Shown here in pieces: positions 18,217 to 26,270 of a stretch of 64,000 nt of DNA; position 1 is the stretch's first letter; each line of letters begins with the position of its first letter. A model generated the notes under the pieces. That model saw only the letters and a program-made list of their open reading frames with translations, searched no databases and had not been told where the DNA came from. The DNA is from Prevotella sp. OH937_COT-195. Lineage in GTDB: Bacteria > Bacteroidota > Bacteroidia > Bacteroidales > Bacteroidaceae. The translations under genes were made by a program, and so were the position numbers. Location: positions 1 to 64,000 of the forward strand of contig NZ_RQZH01000004.1 in the NCBI RefSeq assembly GCF_003932845.1, given 5' to 3'.

Positions 18217-19530
18217 TCAGGCATCTACGGTAGAGTGTATCGAACCGTTTTCCACCCTTGTTTCCAGTTTGTCTCCGGGTTTAAGTTTCGAAGCGTCGCG
18301 CACCACTTTCCCGTCATGCATTGTTATGCTGTAACCTTTCTTCAACAACAAATCCGGATTGAGCGACATCGCACGCTGCTCAAGCATTTGCAATCTATGC
18401 TTCTCGCCGGCAATCTTGTGTTCCGGCACAGAATGCAGATTGACTGAGATTACTTCAATCTCATGCTTGAGGTTTGAGATTGTGAGTTTTGCGGCGGCAA
18501 TCATTTCGCGGAACATTTGTCCTATACGGTTTTCCTGTCTTTCCTTTACCAACGAGAACATTGACGGTATCTTCTGCGACACTCTCTGCAATCTCAACTG
18601 CTCCATGTCCATTCGTTGCTTCGCACCGGCCGTCAACACGCCCTGTGCATATTGCAGATAGTCCCAAATTCGTTTCAGATTGTCTGTTAACAGAGCCGCA
18701 GCCGCCGTCGGTGTCTTTACCCTTATATGACTCACCATGTCAAGAATACTCTCGTCGCGCTCGTGTCCTATGCCCGTGATGATTGGTATAGGGAACTGAG
18801 CCACATTTTCGGCAAGTGCAAGTGTGTCGAAACCCGACAAATCGCTCGTTGCGCCACCGCCTCTTATGATAACTACGCAGTCGGGAGCTGTTTCTCCCTC
18901 TGTTGCCGATGTTTCATATATGGCATCCAACGCCGATATTATGCTTTGCTCAACGCCCTCTCCCTGCATTATGGCAGGAAAAAGCCGAACTTGGAAACGG
19001 AAACCGTACTCGTTACCCTCGAGTTGATTCACGAAATCACCGTAACCGGCAGCATTGGCACTGCTTATTACCGCAATGTTACGGCAGAACAACGGCAACG
19101 TAAGTTCTTTCTGCAATTCGAATACCCCTTCCTCCTTCAGTCGGGCGATTATTTCTTGTCGCTTGCGTGCCATGTCGCCGAGGGTATATGTGGGGTCTAT
19201 GTCACTTATTATCCATGAAAAACCGTATGCCGGGTGGAAATTGGCACCGACAAGCAGCAGAACTTTCATGCCTGCATGCAAACGCTGTCCCGTAACCTTT
19301 TCGAAATGAGGCGACACAACACTCCATGTTGTCTGCCAACACTTTGCCGAAGCCCTTGCAACAGGGGTGTTCGAATCGTCCGACTTCTCTACGAGATCTA
19401 TATGGCAATGCCCGCGAACGACACGGAGTTCGGATATTTCCGCCTCGACCCAGTATTCACGCGGCATTCCAATGTCTATCACTTCGGCAAGAAGTTGGTT
19501 AAGTTCATACAGCGACAGGGTATTCCTCAT
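18217..19530 (-). CDS. xseA: exodeoxyribonuclease VII large subunit
   Basis: The protein has 437 residues. It has an N-terminal OB-fold (about 1-105, with EISELRVVRGHCHIDLVEK) and a catalytic region with GGGATSDLSGFD and GIGHERDESILD at about 225-275. A long coiled-coil segment binds XseB copies, and a short C-terminal barrel (KKGYSITMHDGKVV) follows. It degrades single-stranded DNA in mismatch and damage repair. It is first in the xseA-xseB operon, with a promoter at 19577-19584. Confidence 0.96.
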   Translation of the reverse strand: MRNTLSLYELNQLLAEVIDIGMPREYWVEAEISELRVVRGHCHIDLVEKSDDSNTPVARASAKCWQTTWSVVSPHFEKVTGQRLHAGMKVLLLVGANFHPAYGFSWIISDIDPTYTLGDMARKRQEIIARLKEEGVFELQKELTLPLFCRNIAVISSANAAGYGDFVNQLEGNEYGFRFQVRLFPAIMQGEGVEQSIISALDAIYETSATEGETAPDCVVIIRGGGATSDLSGFDTLALAENVAQFPIPIITGIGHERDESILDMVSHIRVKTPTAAAALLTDNLKRIWDYLQYAQGVLTAGAKQRMDMEQLRLQRVSQKIPSMFSLVKERQENRIGQMFREMIAAAKLTISNLKHEIEVISVNLHSVPEHKIAGEKHRLQMLEQRAMSLNPDLLLKKGYSITMHDGKVVRDASKLKPGDKLETRVENGSIHSTVDA

Positions 19531-19576
19531 TATATTATTATAATATAAGTTGATTCCTTTTTAAATTAATCAAATG

Positions 19577-19584
19577 CAAAGATA
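19577..19584 (-). promoter_or_regulatory. -7 box TATCTTTG of xseA-xseB
   Basis: The minus-strand TATCTTTG lies 46 nt upstream of the xseA ATG, predicting a leader of about 40 nt. Confidence 0.7.
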
Positions 19585-19637
19585 ATCATATTCCAGAAAT
19601 GAACAAATAAAAATTTAACATTTCGTTCCACCTGCAA

Positions 19638-19645
19638 TATCTTTG
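19638..19645 (+). promoter_or_regulatory. orphan -7 box TATCTTTG pointing into MITE copy B
   Basis: A plus-strand TATCTTTG is followed 4 nt later by an ATG whose frame runs straight into the MITE at 19668 and stops inside it. It looks like the promoter and first codons of a gene that the element interrupted. Confidence 0.45.
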
Positions 19646-19667
19646 CTTATGTTAAGGATAATAACGC

Positions 19668-19868
19668 TTAAACCCAAATCGGTCATTAGAAGCCTCAACC
19701 GATTTTGTTCGATTGTTGAGCAGATGTGCAGCCGTTTCATCGAAGGCGTAGCAGGCTACGTCAAGATAAAATGGCTGCGCAGATGTCAGCAAGCGGGCTA
19801 AAGCAGTCGGGAAGCGTAACGGCAAGGCAAATCTAAGCAAATGCGGTATAATGACCGATTTGGGTTAA
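19668..19868 (+). repeat. MITE-like 200-bp element, copy B
   Basis: The same TTAA-ended terminal inverted repeats as the other copies are present. The right flank (about 30 bp, AAATACGGAATGAAGCAA and on) is shared with copy C at 22392 but not with A or D. So B and C either descend from one duplication or the element has a longer form. Confidence 0.85.
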
Positions 19869-19988
19869 AAATACGGAATGAAGCAATATTAAAGTGTATA
19901 AGTATATACGAATTCGGGGTAAAAAATTATCATAAAATTTGGTAATCTGCGGAAAATATTGTACCTTTATGGTATTAAAAACAATAAA

Positions 19989-20289
19989 ATGCAAACAAAA
20001 TTCACCATAATCACCGAGGATAAAGTTTTTCAATTAGTTCAAGGAAAATCTATAAATTTTCTGTATTATCGATAAATTTAACAAGAATTTTAATGCCGAA
20101 CTTGAAAAAAAATCTATTTTACCATCGTTTGACCGCACCGGCAGACGCTGTCGTAACCGTAAAAGTCAAATGTCGGAAAGTGGAATAATGAATCCGTGTT
20201 CGGCACTTGCTGCATATTGTTTATTCGACAATAAACCGAAAGCATTATCCGTACATGTGGAAAAGTCGAAACAATTAGAAGTATTTTGA
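19989..20289 (+). pseudogene. degenerate N-terminal remnant of an IS982-like transposase
   Basis: A start at 19989 reads TKFTIITEDKVFQL and stops at 20075. An overlapping frame from 20071 reads NKNFNAELEKK and GRRCRNRKSQMSESGIM before a stop at 20287-20289. ITEDKV and the R-x-RxxxMSxxEIM pattern resemble the N-terminus of IS982-type transposases known from Bacteroidales. The downstream catalytic part is unrecognisable. There is at least one frameshift and a premature end, so it is inactive. No promoter or IS ends were identified. Confidence 0.45.
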
Positions 20290-20443
20290 TATGATTCTTA
20301 TCCCGAACTGACATATTGATAAAGTGGAATACAAGACTTATTTTAAGGAATTTAATACATACATCAACAGCCATTTACCCAATTCGTATTGGTATAATGA
20401 ATAAAAAAAGAACGAAAAACTTGCGAAAGTAAGGAAAAAACAT

Positions 20444-20451
20444 TATATTTG
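20444..20451 (+). promoter_or_regulatory. -7 box TATATTTG of hipBA, with TTGC -33 element
   Basis: TATATTTG has a TTGC about 23 nt upstream (20421), fitting the Bacteroidota -33/-7 layout. Transcription should begin near 20458, 63 nt before hipB. AT-rich inverted sequence between them could hold the HipB operator. Confidence 0.65.
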
Positions 20452-20520
20452 CAACGATTAGTATATTAATTATTAAATAGAGATGTTTAATATAACAACT
20501 AATATAATAATTATTGAATT

Positions 20521-20835
20521 ATGTATATATTTGAGCCTATATCGACAGAAGATATCCTTAGACGACTGTCAGGCAACTGCCGTTCACGGCGACTGGAGAA
20601 GAATATGTCTCAGAAAACACTTTCCGAAACCAGCGGTGTGCCATTATCTACCATACAGAGGTTTGAGCATATCGGCGAGATTTCCCTTGCCGGTTTAGTG
20701 AAAATTGTTCGTGTGCTTGGCTATGCGGAGGACATGATGGAGCTTATAGGAAAGCCCAAATATACGAGCCTTGATGAAATGGTCAAAATCAACAAGAACA
20801 AAAGCAGAAAGAGAGGAACCGATGAGAGAGTTTGA
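20521..20835 (+). CDS. HipB-like XRE-family antitoxin
   Basis: The protein has 104 residues with a helix-turn-helix at about residues 18-70: LRRLSGNCRSRRLEKNMSQK, then LSETSGVPLSTIQRFE. The recognition helix is VPLSTIQRFE. A basic C-terminal tail (KINKNKSRKRG) may contact HipA or DNA. It is the presumed antitoxin and autorepressor of the hipBA operon. Its 3' end overlaps hipA by 14 nt. Another ATG at 20483 is not in this frame. Confidence 0.85.
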   Translation: MYIFEPISTEDILRRLSGNCRSRRLEKNMSQKTLSETSGVPLSTIQRFEHIGEISLAGLVKIVRVLGYAEDMMELIGKPKYTSLDEMVKINKNKSRKRGTDERV

Positions 20836-21979
20836 ATCATTGAAAGTCATGTATCATGACCGACTGGTAGGGCGACTGACCATGGGAACCAACGCCGCCT
20901 GCCTTTTTCAATATGACAGGGAATGGCTTAACACAGGTTTTTCCATATCCCCATTGAAACTGCCCTTGAAAGGGGATTTGTTTGAAGCGGACTACCTGCC
21001 ATTTCAAGGAAACTTCGGTGTGTTTGAAGACTGCATGCCCGGTGGATATGGAGAGTATGTCCTACAAAAGGAATTAGAGAAGCAAGGTATCAACTATAAA
21101 TCACTTAATCCTTTACAGAAGTTAAGCATCGTTGGTTCTTCGGGTATGGGAGCATTATGCTATATCCCTGATAACAAGATTACCATGTCGAATGAGCCGG
21201 TCAATCTCGATGAAATACAGCAATCTGCTTTGGATGTACTGTCAGGCAAGACCTATGAGAACGCCGGACGACTTTATGTTAACAGTGGCAATTCGGGCGG
21301 TGTGCACCCAAAGATACTGTTACAGGATGATGGAAGAAACTGGATAATTAAGTTTCGACACACCTATGACCCCATAGAGTCGGGTGTTATTGAATTCATG
21401 TATAATCAAGCAGCCAAAGAAGCCGGTATCATCGTTCCATCATTCAAACTTTTCGATGGTCGTTATTTTGGGGAGGAGCGTTTTGACCTGTTGCCCGATG
21501 GCGAACGCATACACATGATAACGGCAAGCGGACTTCTTAATGAAAGCATCAATCCACCAAAGATGGACTACAAAACCCTGTTGGCACTGACCGGCTATAT
21601 CACCCAAGATCACATCGAGGTGGAGCAGCAATTCCGCAGGATGGTCTTCAACTACTATGCAGAGAATTTCGACGATCACGCACGCAATTTCTCTTTCTTG
21701 TATATGAATGGAAAGTGGAAACTCTCCCCGGCTTACGATATGACCCACGATAGTCCGTTGGGACAGCATGCCACGACAGTAGGTTTCAAAGCGAATCCCA
21801 TTGAGGAGGATTTCATAGAAGCAGGTACGTCCGTACAAATTTCCCGAAAACTTTGCGCAGAAATCATTGACGAGGTGAAGCCAGTCGGTCAAAGATTAGT
21901 TGACAAACTAAGGAAAGGGCTGTACGACATATCAGTCAATAACGACAAGAGGGAAAAGAAAGATCAAACTACAACATAG
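20822..21979 (+). CDS. HipA-family Ser/Thr kinase toxin
   Basis: The protein has 385 residues from ATG 20822, preceded by AGAGGAACC; a longer in-frame reading from 20771 would overlap hipB deeply and lacks such a site. The N-subdomain (about 1-90) is followed by the Gly-rich loop NSGGVHPK (157-164), which binds ATP. The catalytic block NFDDHARN (282-289) and the Mg-binding PAYDM (D306) complete a HipA kinase core. HipA of E. coli phosphorylates glutamyl-tRNA synthetase, and the target here is unknown. N and kinase parts are in one polypeptide. The module lies between two direct MITE copies. Confidence 0.9.
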   Translation: MREFESLKVMYHDRLVGRLTMGTNAACLFQYDREWLNTGFSISPLKLPLKGDLFEADYLPFQGNFGVFEDCMPGGYGEYVLQKELEKQGINYKSLNPLQKLSIVGSSGMGALCYIPDNKITMSNEPVNLDEIQQSALDVLSGKTYENAGRLYVNSGNSGGVHPKILLQDDGRNWIIKFRHTYDPIESGVIEFMYNQAAKEAGIIVPSFKLFDGRYFGEERFDLLPDGERIHMITASGLLNESINPPKMDYKTLLALTGYITQDHIEVEQQFRRMVFNYYAENFDDHARNFSFLYMNGKWKLSPAYDMTHDSPLGQHATTVGFKANPIEEDFIEAGTSVQISRKLCAEIIDEVKPVGQRLVDKLRKGLYDISVNNDKREKKDQTTT

Positions 21980-22134
21980 AAGAGGATGCGGTAAAGAATT
22001 GTTAATATCATTATAACAACATACTACTATAAAGTTTATCATCATATCTTTTTGATGATTATAAAATATGATTTCAATGTTTTTATAAAATAATCCTCTC
22101 ATAACTTAGATGGAATTGTCTATATCAGGCGATT

Positions 22135-22266
22135 ATGCAAAGTTCAGCCTTTGACTTGCGTTTCATGACTGGAACTTTGAAGAGGAAAGGCATGACTATT
22201 CACATCTCTACAAGACAGGATACAAGCATGATTGTGGAGCAAATTTATGATAACTTTCCATTATAA
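22135..22266 (+). CDS. small ORF or gene remnant, unknown
   Basis: It encodes 43 residues (FDLRFMTGTLKRKGMTIHIS and on). A second ATG at 22110 in another frame reads MELSISGDYAKFSL and stops, and it would join this frame with a single-base shift. This looks like the tail of a degraded gene in the mobile patch rather than a selected small protein. I do not recognise a family. Confidence 0.3.
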   Translation: MQSSAFDLRFMTGTLKRKGMTIHISTRQDTSMIVEQIYDNFPL

Positions 22267-22270
22267 TCTA

Positions 22271-22369
22271 AAGATTCAAAAACGAAGTACAAAGCAAATT
22301 CCCTATGTTTTTTATGGTACCAAGCCTATGAAAAAAAGGAAGATATTTTGCACTTCGTTTTTGAATCTT
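22271..22369. repeat. 99-bp segment bounded by 23-bp inverted repeats
   Basis: The arms at 22271-22293 and 22347-22369 (AAGATTCAAAAACGAAGT and so on) pair with one mismatch around a 53-nt interior. A long T-run follows on the plus strand, so it could act as a terminator, or it may be a tiny inverted-repeat element. Confidence 0.65.
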
Positions 22370-22396
22370 CGGTTTTTTTTATAAAACCACTTTAAA
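22361..22396 (+). repeat. 36-bp direct repeat, copy 1
   Basis: TTGAATCTTCGG plus a T-run and ATAAAACCACTTTAAA repeats at 23988-24024 with two or three differences. The two copies flank the LRR gene. MITE copy C starts at the end of this copy. Confidence 0.7.
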
Positions 22397-22596
22397 CCCA
22401 AATCGGTCATTGGAACCCTCAACCGATTTTTTGTTAGATTGTTGAGCAGATGTGCAGCCGTTTTATCGAAGGCGTAGCGGGCTACGTCGAGATGTAATGG
22501 CTGCGCAGATGGCAGCAAGCGGACTAAAGCAGTCGGGAAGCGTAACGCGCAATAGCAAATCTAAGCAAATGCGGTATAATGACCGATTTGGGTTAA
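22392..22596 (+). repeat. MITE-like 200-bp element, copy C
   Basis: This is a full copy with both terminal inverted repeats, in the same orientation as B and D, and slightly longer (205 bp). Its right flank matches that of copy B for about 30 bp. Confidence 0.85.
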
Positions 22597-22837
22597 AAAT
22601 ACGGAATGAAGCAAAATTAAAGTGTAGAATTATGGTCGTTATTTCACTCTCGGACAAGCATGTAAAGTGCTTTCTGCATTTTGTTTCATTGTAAGACAAA
22701 GTCAGAGTTCCAACTTTTTCTAATAAACTACCTACACTGTTTCTTATCCATAAGAAAAAATAGTTGTCCAAAATGTTTCCTTTTTGATTAAAGAATAGTT
22801 TCGGACAACCAACAAAATCAATATAGAGGCATCATCT

Positions 22838-23911
22838 TCATTTTACAATCACCTTCATTTTATGATTGCTGTATTTGACGATATATACACCTTTTGAGAA
22901 AGGAATAGAAAATTCAGGACTATTGTTTTTTACAGTTTTAACTAACTTACCATACAAATCAAAGATTTCAATTTGTTTTCCTTTTTCTTCTTGCAATATT
23001 ACAATTTCACCTGTTCCACCTTTTGCCTTAAATGTACTAAAAGTATTCGATTTTATTTCCGATGATAATATTTCTTTAATATTAGGTGAAAAATTCTTCC
23101 ATTGTGCTGCTTCAGAATAGGCTTCAACACTACCTTCCGGAACATATAAAACACAATTTCCACCTACGCTTGCCGTACTAACTTGCTCAAAAACCTCTGT
23201 ACCCATTGCATCTCCTGTCAAAGGAACAACTATTTTACATATTATATTTCTCAATTTCACACAAGCATAGAACCCGTCATTCCCAATTTTCTCCACACCA
23301 CTTGGAATAGTTACCTCATTTAAATTCATACACCCATAAAATGTTTGTCCGCCAATTTCTTTTACAGTTGCAGGTATTTCAAATGCCCCTGTCTTACCAC
23401 AAGGACACTGGATGATTTTTGTTATGTCCTTATTGTATAATGCACCGTTTAAACTTGAATAGTTGGCATTATTCGGATCTACATTTATCTCTTTCAATTT
23501 CGCACATGATATGAAAGCCCACTTGCCAATACTTTTAACGTTTTCAGGTATATTTAACGTAGTTAGATTGTGACAACCTAAAAAAGCCTTCTCATTTATT
23601 TTTTTCAAAGACTTTGGTAATGTTACGTTTGTAATTCCTTCACACATATAAAAAGCATATTTGCCAATTCCAACGACATCATATTCAATTCCATCTTCAT
23701 TAGCAACTTTTTCGGGAATATCAATATCTCCCTCTAATTTTGTTGTGTATTTACCCTTTCCTTTTTCTGCCACAACATAAACTTCTTTATTTTCTGCATT
23801 TATGATTTTGTAGAACAATTTTCCATATTTAAAATCATAGTTTTTTAACTGTGCATTAACATTGATTGCGACTAAAGAAATACAAATAAACAATAATAAT
23901 CTACCTTTCAT
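22838..23911 (-). CDS. LRR (BspA-like) surface protein with type IX-like C-terminal tail
   Basis: The protein has 357 residues with a signal peptide at about 1-20 (LLLFICISLVAINVNA). From about 80 to 260 there are BspA/Treponema-type leucine-rich repeats, such as GIGKYAFYMCEGITNVTLPK and SIGKWAFISCAKLKEINV. The last ~75 residues (VILQEEKGKQIEIFDLYGKL ... KGVYIVKYSN ... KVIVK) match the pattern of type A C-terminal sorting domains read by the SprA translocon. A surface adhesin or anchoring role is inference. It is AT-rich relative to neighbours and sits among repeats, so it was probably acquired. Confidence 0.87.
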   Translation of the reverse strand: MKGRLLLFICISLVAINVNAQLKNYDFKYGKLFYKIINAENKEVYVVAEKGKGKYTTKLEGDIDIPEKVANEDGIEYDVVGIGKYAFYMCEGITNVTLPKSLKKINEKAFLGCHNLTTLNIPENVKSIGKWAFISCAKLKEINVDPNNANYSSLNGALYNKDITKIIQCPCGKTGAFEIPATVKEIGGQTFYGCMNLNEVTIPSGVEKIGNDGFYACVKLRNIICKIVVPLTGDAMGTEVFEQVSTASVGGNCVLYVPEGSVEAYSEAAQWKNFSPNIKEILSSEIKSNTFSTFKAKGGTGEIVILQEEKGKQIEIFDLYGKLVKTVKNNSPEFSIPFSKGVYIVKYSNHKMKVIVK

Positions 23912-23958
23912 AAATTTGTTTTAAATTTAGGTTATACAAAAAATGATGTTATTCGCTA

Positions 23959-23966
23959 CAAAGATA
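23959..23966 (-). promoter_or_regulatory. -7 box TATCTTTG of the LRR gene
   Basis: The minus-strand box lies 48 nt upstream of the LRR gene ATG, giving a leader of about 40 nt. Confidence 0.65.
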
Positions 23967-23987
23967 AAACTTTTTTATCTATTTACA

Positions 23988-24024
23988 TTGAATCTTCGGT
24001 CTTTTTTTATAAAATCACTTTAAA
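23988..24024 (+). repeat. 36-bp direct repeat, copy 2
   Basis: This is the partner of 22361-22396, located upstream of the LRR gene. No MITE is attached to this copy, so it shows the likely sequence before insertion of copy C. Confidence 0.7.
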
Positions 24025-24207
24025 AGCACATTATTACGAAAATAAAGTTTATAAAACACTTTGTTAACAAGGTTGTATTTTATATGGAAAAAGGAAAACA
24101 AGTCACAGTTCTTGAAATCACGGTCAAGACTTTTTGATTTGGCAGCTAAGACGGGTGAAACTCGGAAATGCCCAATGAAAAAATTTGGCATTTCACTCTA
24201 CTTGCAC

Positions 24208-24215
24208 TATCTTTG
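24208..24215 (+). promoter_or_regulatory. -7 box TATCTTTG of the MATE gene, near-leaderless
   Basis: The box ends 9 nt before the ATG at 24225, so the transcript leader would be only about 3 nt. This also excludes the upstream in-frame ATG at 24168. Confidence 0.65.
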
Positions 24216-24224
24216 CACCGAAAT

Positions 24225-25586
24225 ATGGATAACAGAAAATCGACATTGGCACTTGGGACAAAACCCGTGGGGAAACTCTTGATGCAATATGCTACACCGG
24301 CGATAGCGGCAATGGTGGCTTCATCGCTGTATAACATGATTGACAGCATATTCATAGGACAAGGTGTGGGACCGATGGCAATATCGGGTCTTGCCATTAC
24401 TTTTCCTTTTATGAACCTCAGCGGAGCATTCGGGGCAGCCATTGGCGTGGGGGCATCGACAACCCTGTCTGTAAGATTGGGACAGCGGGACTACCGAACG
24501 GCACAGAAGATACTTGGCAACACCGTTGTACTAAACACCATTATCGGTATTCTGTTCGGAGTGACATGTCTCGTTTTCCTTGAACCTATACTGCGCATTT
24601 TCGGTGCTACCGACAACACCTTGCCGTACGCGAACGAATACATGACTGTTTTACTGCTCGGAAGTGTGATAACATATCAGTACTTCGGACTGAATGCCGT
24701 ACTTCGGGCGGCATCGAAACCGCACATGGCAATGTATGTAACGATTTTCACAGTAGTATTAAACACCGCACTCGACCCGCTGTTCATTTATGTCTTCGAC
24801 ATGGGAATACGAGGTGCCGCATTGGCAACGATTTTGGCACAGGCACTCGCTCTGACATGGCAGTTACGTGTTTTCAGCGATAATCGCGAGATGCTGCATT
24901 TCCAAAAAGGGTGTTACAAACTCGACGTTGACATTGTTAAAAACATCATAGCAATCGGCATGTCGCCGTTCTCGATGAATGCCTGCGCGTGCATCATTGT
25001 AATCTTTATAAACACCACGCTGGTAAGGCACGGCGGAGACATTGCGGTGGGCGCATTCGGCATAGCACACCGCATAGGATTCGTTTTTTTCATGATAGTA
25101 ATGGGCATCAACCAAGGCATGCAGCCAATTGCCGGATACAACTACGGGGCGGGTAACTACAATCGAATGATGCAAGTTCTAAAACTGTCCATACTAACGG
25201 CTACGGTTGTTATGACCACCGGATGGCTCATTGGAGAAGTCGCACCTGTATATTGTGCACGCCTGTTCACGAACGACAGACAGTTGACAGAAATTGCCGC
25301 ACACGGAATACGCATAAGCATGTTATGCTTCCCTTTAATAGGTTTCCAAGCCGTAACAACCAATTTCTTTCAATCCATTGGCAAAGCGAAGATAAGCATA
25401 TTTCTGTCACTATCGCGACAAATGATTTTCCTTCTGCCGCTACTCATCATACTGCCGGTGAGAATGGGAGAGGACGGTGTGTGGTGGGCACTGCCGGCAT
25501 CAGATGCCACGGCTTTTTTCACAACGTTGACAATACTGATTGCATACATAAGGAAAATAAAACCGAAACAAGCAACAAACGTATAA
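24225..25586 (+). CDS. MATE-family multidrug/Na+ efflux transporter
   Basis: The protein has 453 residues from ATG 24225 and about 12 hydrophobic segments in two related halves, the MATE fold. The N-terminus reads GKLLMQYATPAIAAMVASSL, typical of the family, and MGINQGMQPIAGYNYGAGNY in the second half is a MATE signature. It exports cationic drugs or metabolites using Na+ or H+ gradients, and the substrate is unknown. The cytidylate-kinase-like gene follows after 22 nt, possibly co-transcribed. Confidence 0.92.
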   Translation: MDNRKSTLALGTKPVGKLLMQYATPAIAAMVASSLYNMIDSIFIGQGVGPMAISGLAITFPFMNLSGAFGAAIGVGASTTLSVRLGQRDYRTAQKILGNTVVLNTIIGILFGVTCLVFLEPILRIFGATDNTLPYANEYMTVLLLGSVITYQYFGLNAVLRAASKPHMAMYVTIFTVVLNTALDPLFIYVFDMGIRGAALATILAQALALTWQLRVFSDNREMLHFQKGCYKLDVDIVKNIIAIGMSPFSMNACACIIVIFINTTLVRHGGDIAVGAFGIAHRIGFVFFMIVMGINQGMQPIAGYNYGAGNYNRMMQVLKLSILTATVVMTTGWLIGEVAPVYCARLFTNDRQLTEIAAHGIRISMLCFPLIGFQAVTTNFFQSIGKAKISIFLSLSRQMIFLLPLLIILPVRMGEDGVWWALPASDATAFFTTLTILIAYIRKIKPKQATNV

Positions 25587-25608
25587 GAAACTTCTATTAA
25601 TCAACGAT

Positions 25609-26238
25609 ATGGACAACAAAAAGATTATAATAACCATAGGTCGACAACTCGGTTCGGGAGGAAGGGAAATCGCAAAGATTATCGCCGAAGATTTGGGATA
25701 CAGGTTCTACGACAAAGAATTGCTCAACCTCGCCGCAAAGGAAAGCGGATTCTCTGAGAAAGTATTTGAAAAGAACGACGAACACAAAGGATTCCTGCGA
25801 ACGCTGTTCCACCCGCATGTTCCACACATAGGCGACGGGAACTTCTACAAAAGCGATTTCTCGCAGGAGGGATTGTTCCAATTTCAGAGCGACGCAATAA
25901 AGAAAGCGGCAAACGAAAGTTCGTGCGTGTTCGTGGGAAGATGCGCCGACTATGTGCTGCGCAACTGTGACAACGTGATAAAGATATTCATTACTGCCGA
26001 CATGGAGCAGCGCATGGAAAGGATATGCAAAAGATTATGTTGCGATGACATGACGGCATGCAAAATAATCAGCAACAGCGAAAACGAGCGTGCATCATAT
26101 TACAACTACTATACCGGACAACGGTGGGGCAACGCCGGAAACTACGACCTGTGTATAAACTCGTCAATACTCGGCATTAAAGGAACCACTGCCATAATAA
26201 AAGAGTTCGTAAAATCACGACAATGCAATTTATTTTAA
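25609..26238 (+). CDS. cytidylate-kinase-like P-loop protein
   Basis: The protein has 209 residues. The N-terminal P-loop-like IITIGRQLGSGGREIAKII (about 7-25) and GYRFYDKELLNLAAKESG match the cytidylate-kinase-like family (PF13189), common in Bacteroidales and distinct from Cmk. VFVGRCADYVLRN at about 105-117 is another conserved block. The probable role is phosphoryl transfer to a nucleotide or related substrate, with specificity not known. It lies between the exporter and rmlB with short gaps (22 and 32 nt). Confidence 0.85.
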   Translation: MDNKKIIITIGRQLGSGGREIAKIIAEDLGYRFYDKELLNLAAKESGFSEKVFEKNDEHKGFLRTLFHPHVPHIGDGNFYKSDFSQEGLFQFQSDAIKKAANESSCVFVGRCADYVLRNCDNVIKIFITADMEQRMERICKRLCCDDMTACKIISNSENERASYYNYYTGQRWGNAGNYDLCINSSILGIKGTTAIIKEFVKSRQCNLF

Positions 26239-26270
26239 ATTTGAACGTTATTTAATAAAAACATAATATT

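Noticed and set aside
24168..24224. Upstream in-frame ATG for the MATE gene
   Set aside because: It precedes the predicted -7 box, so it would not be on the transcript.
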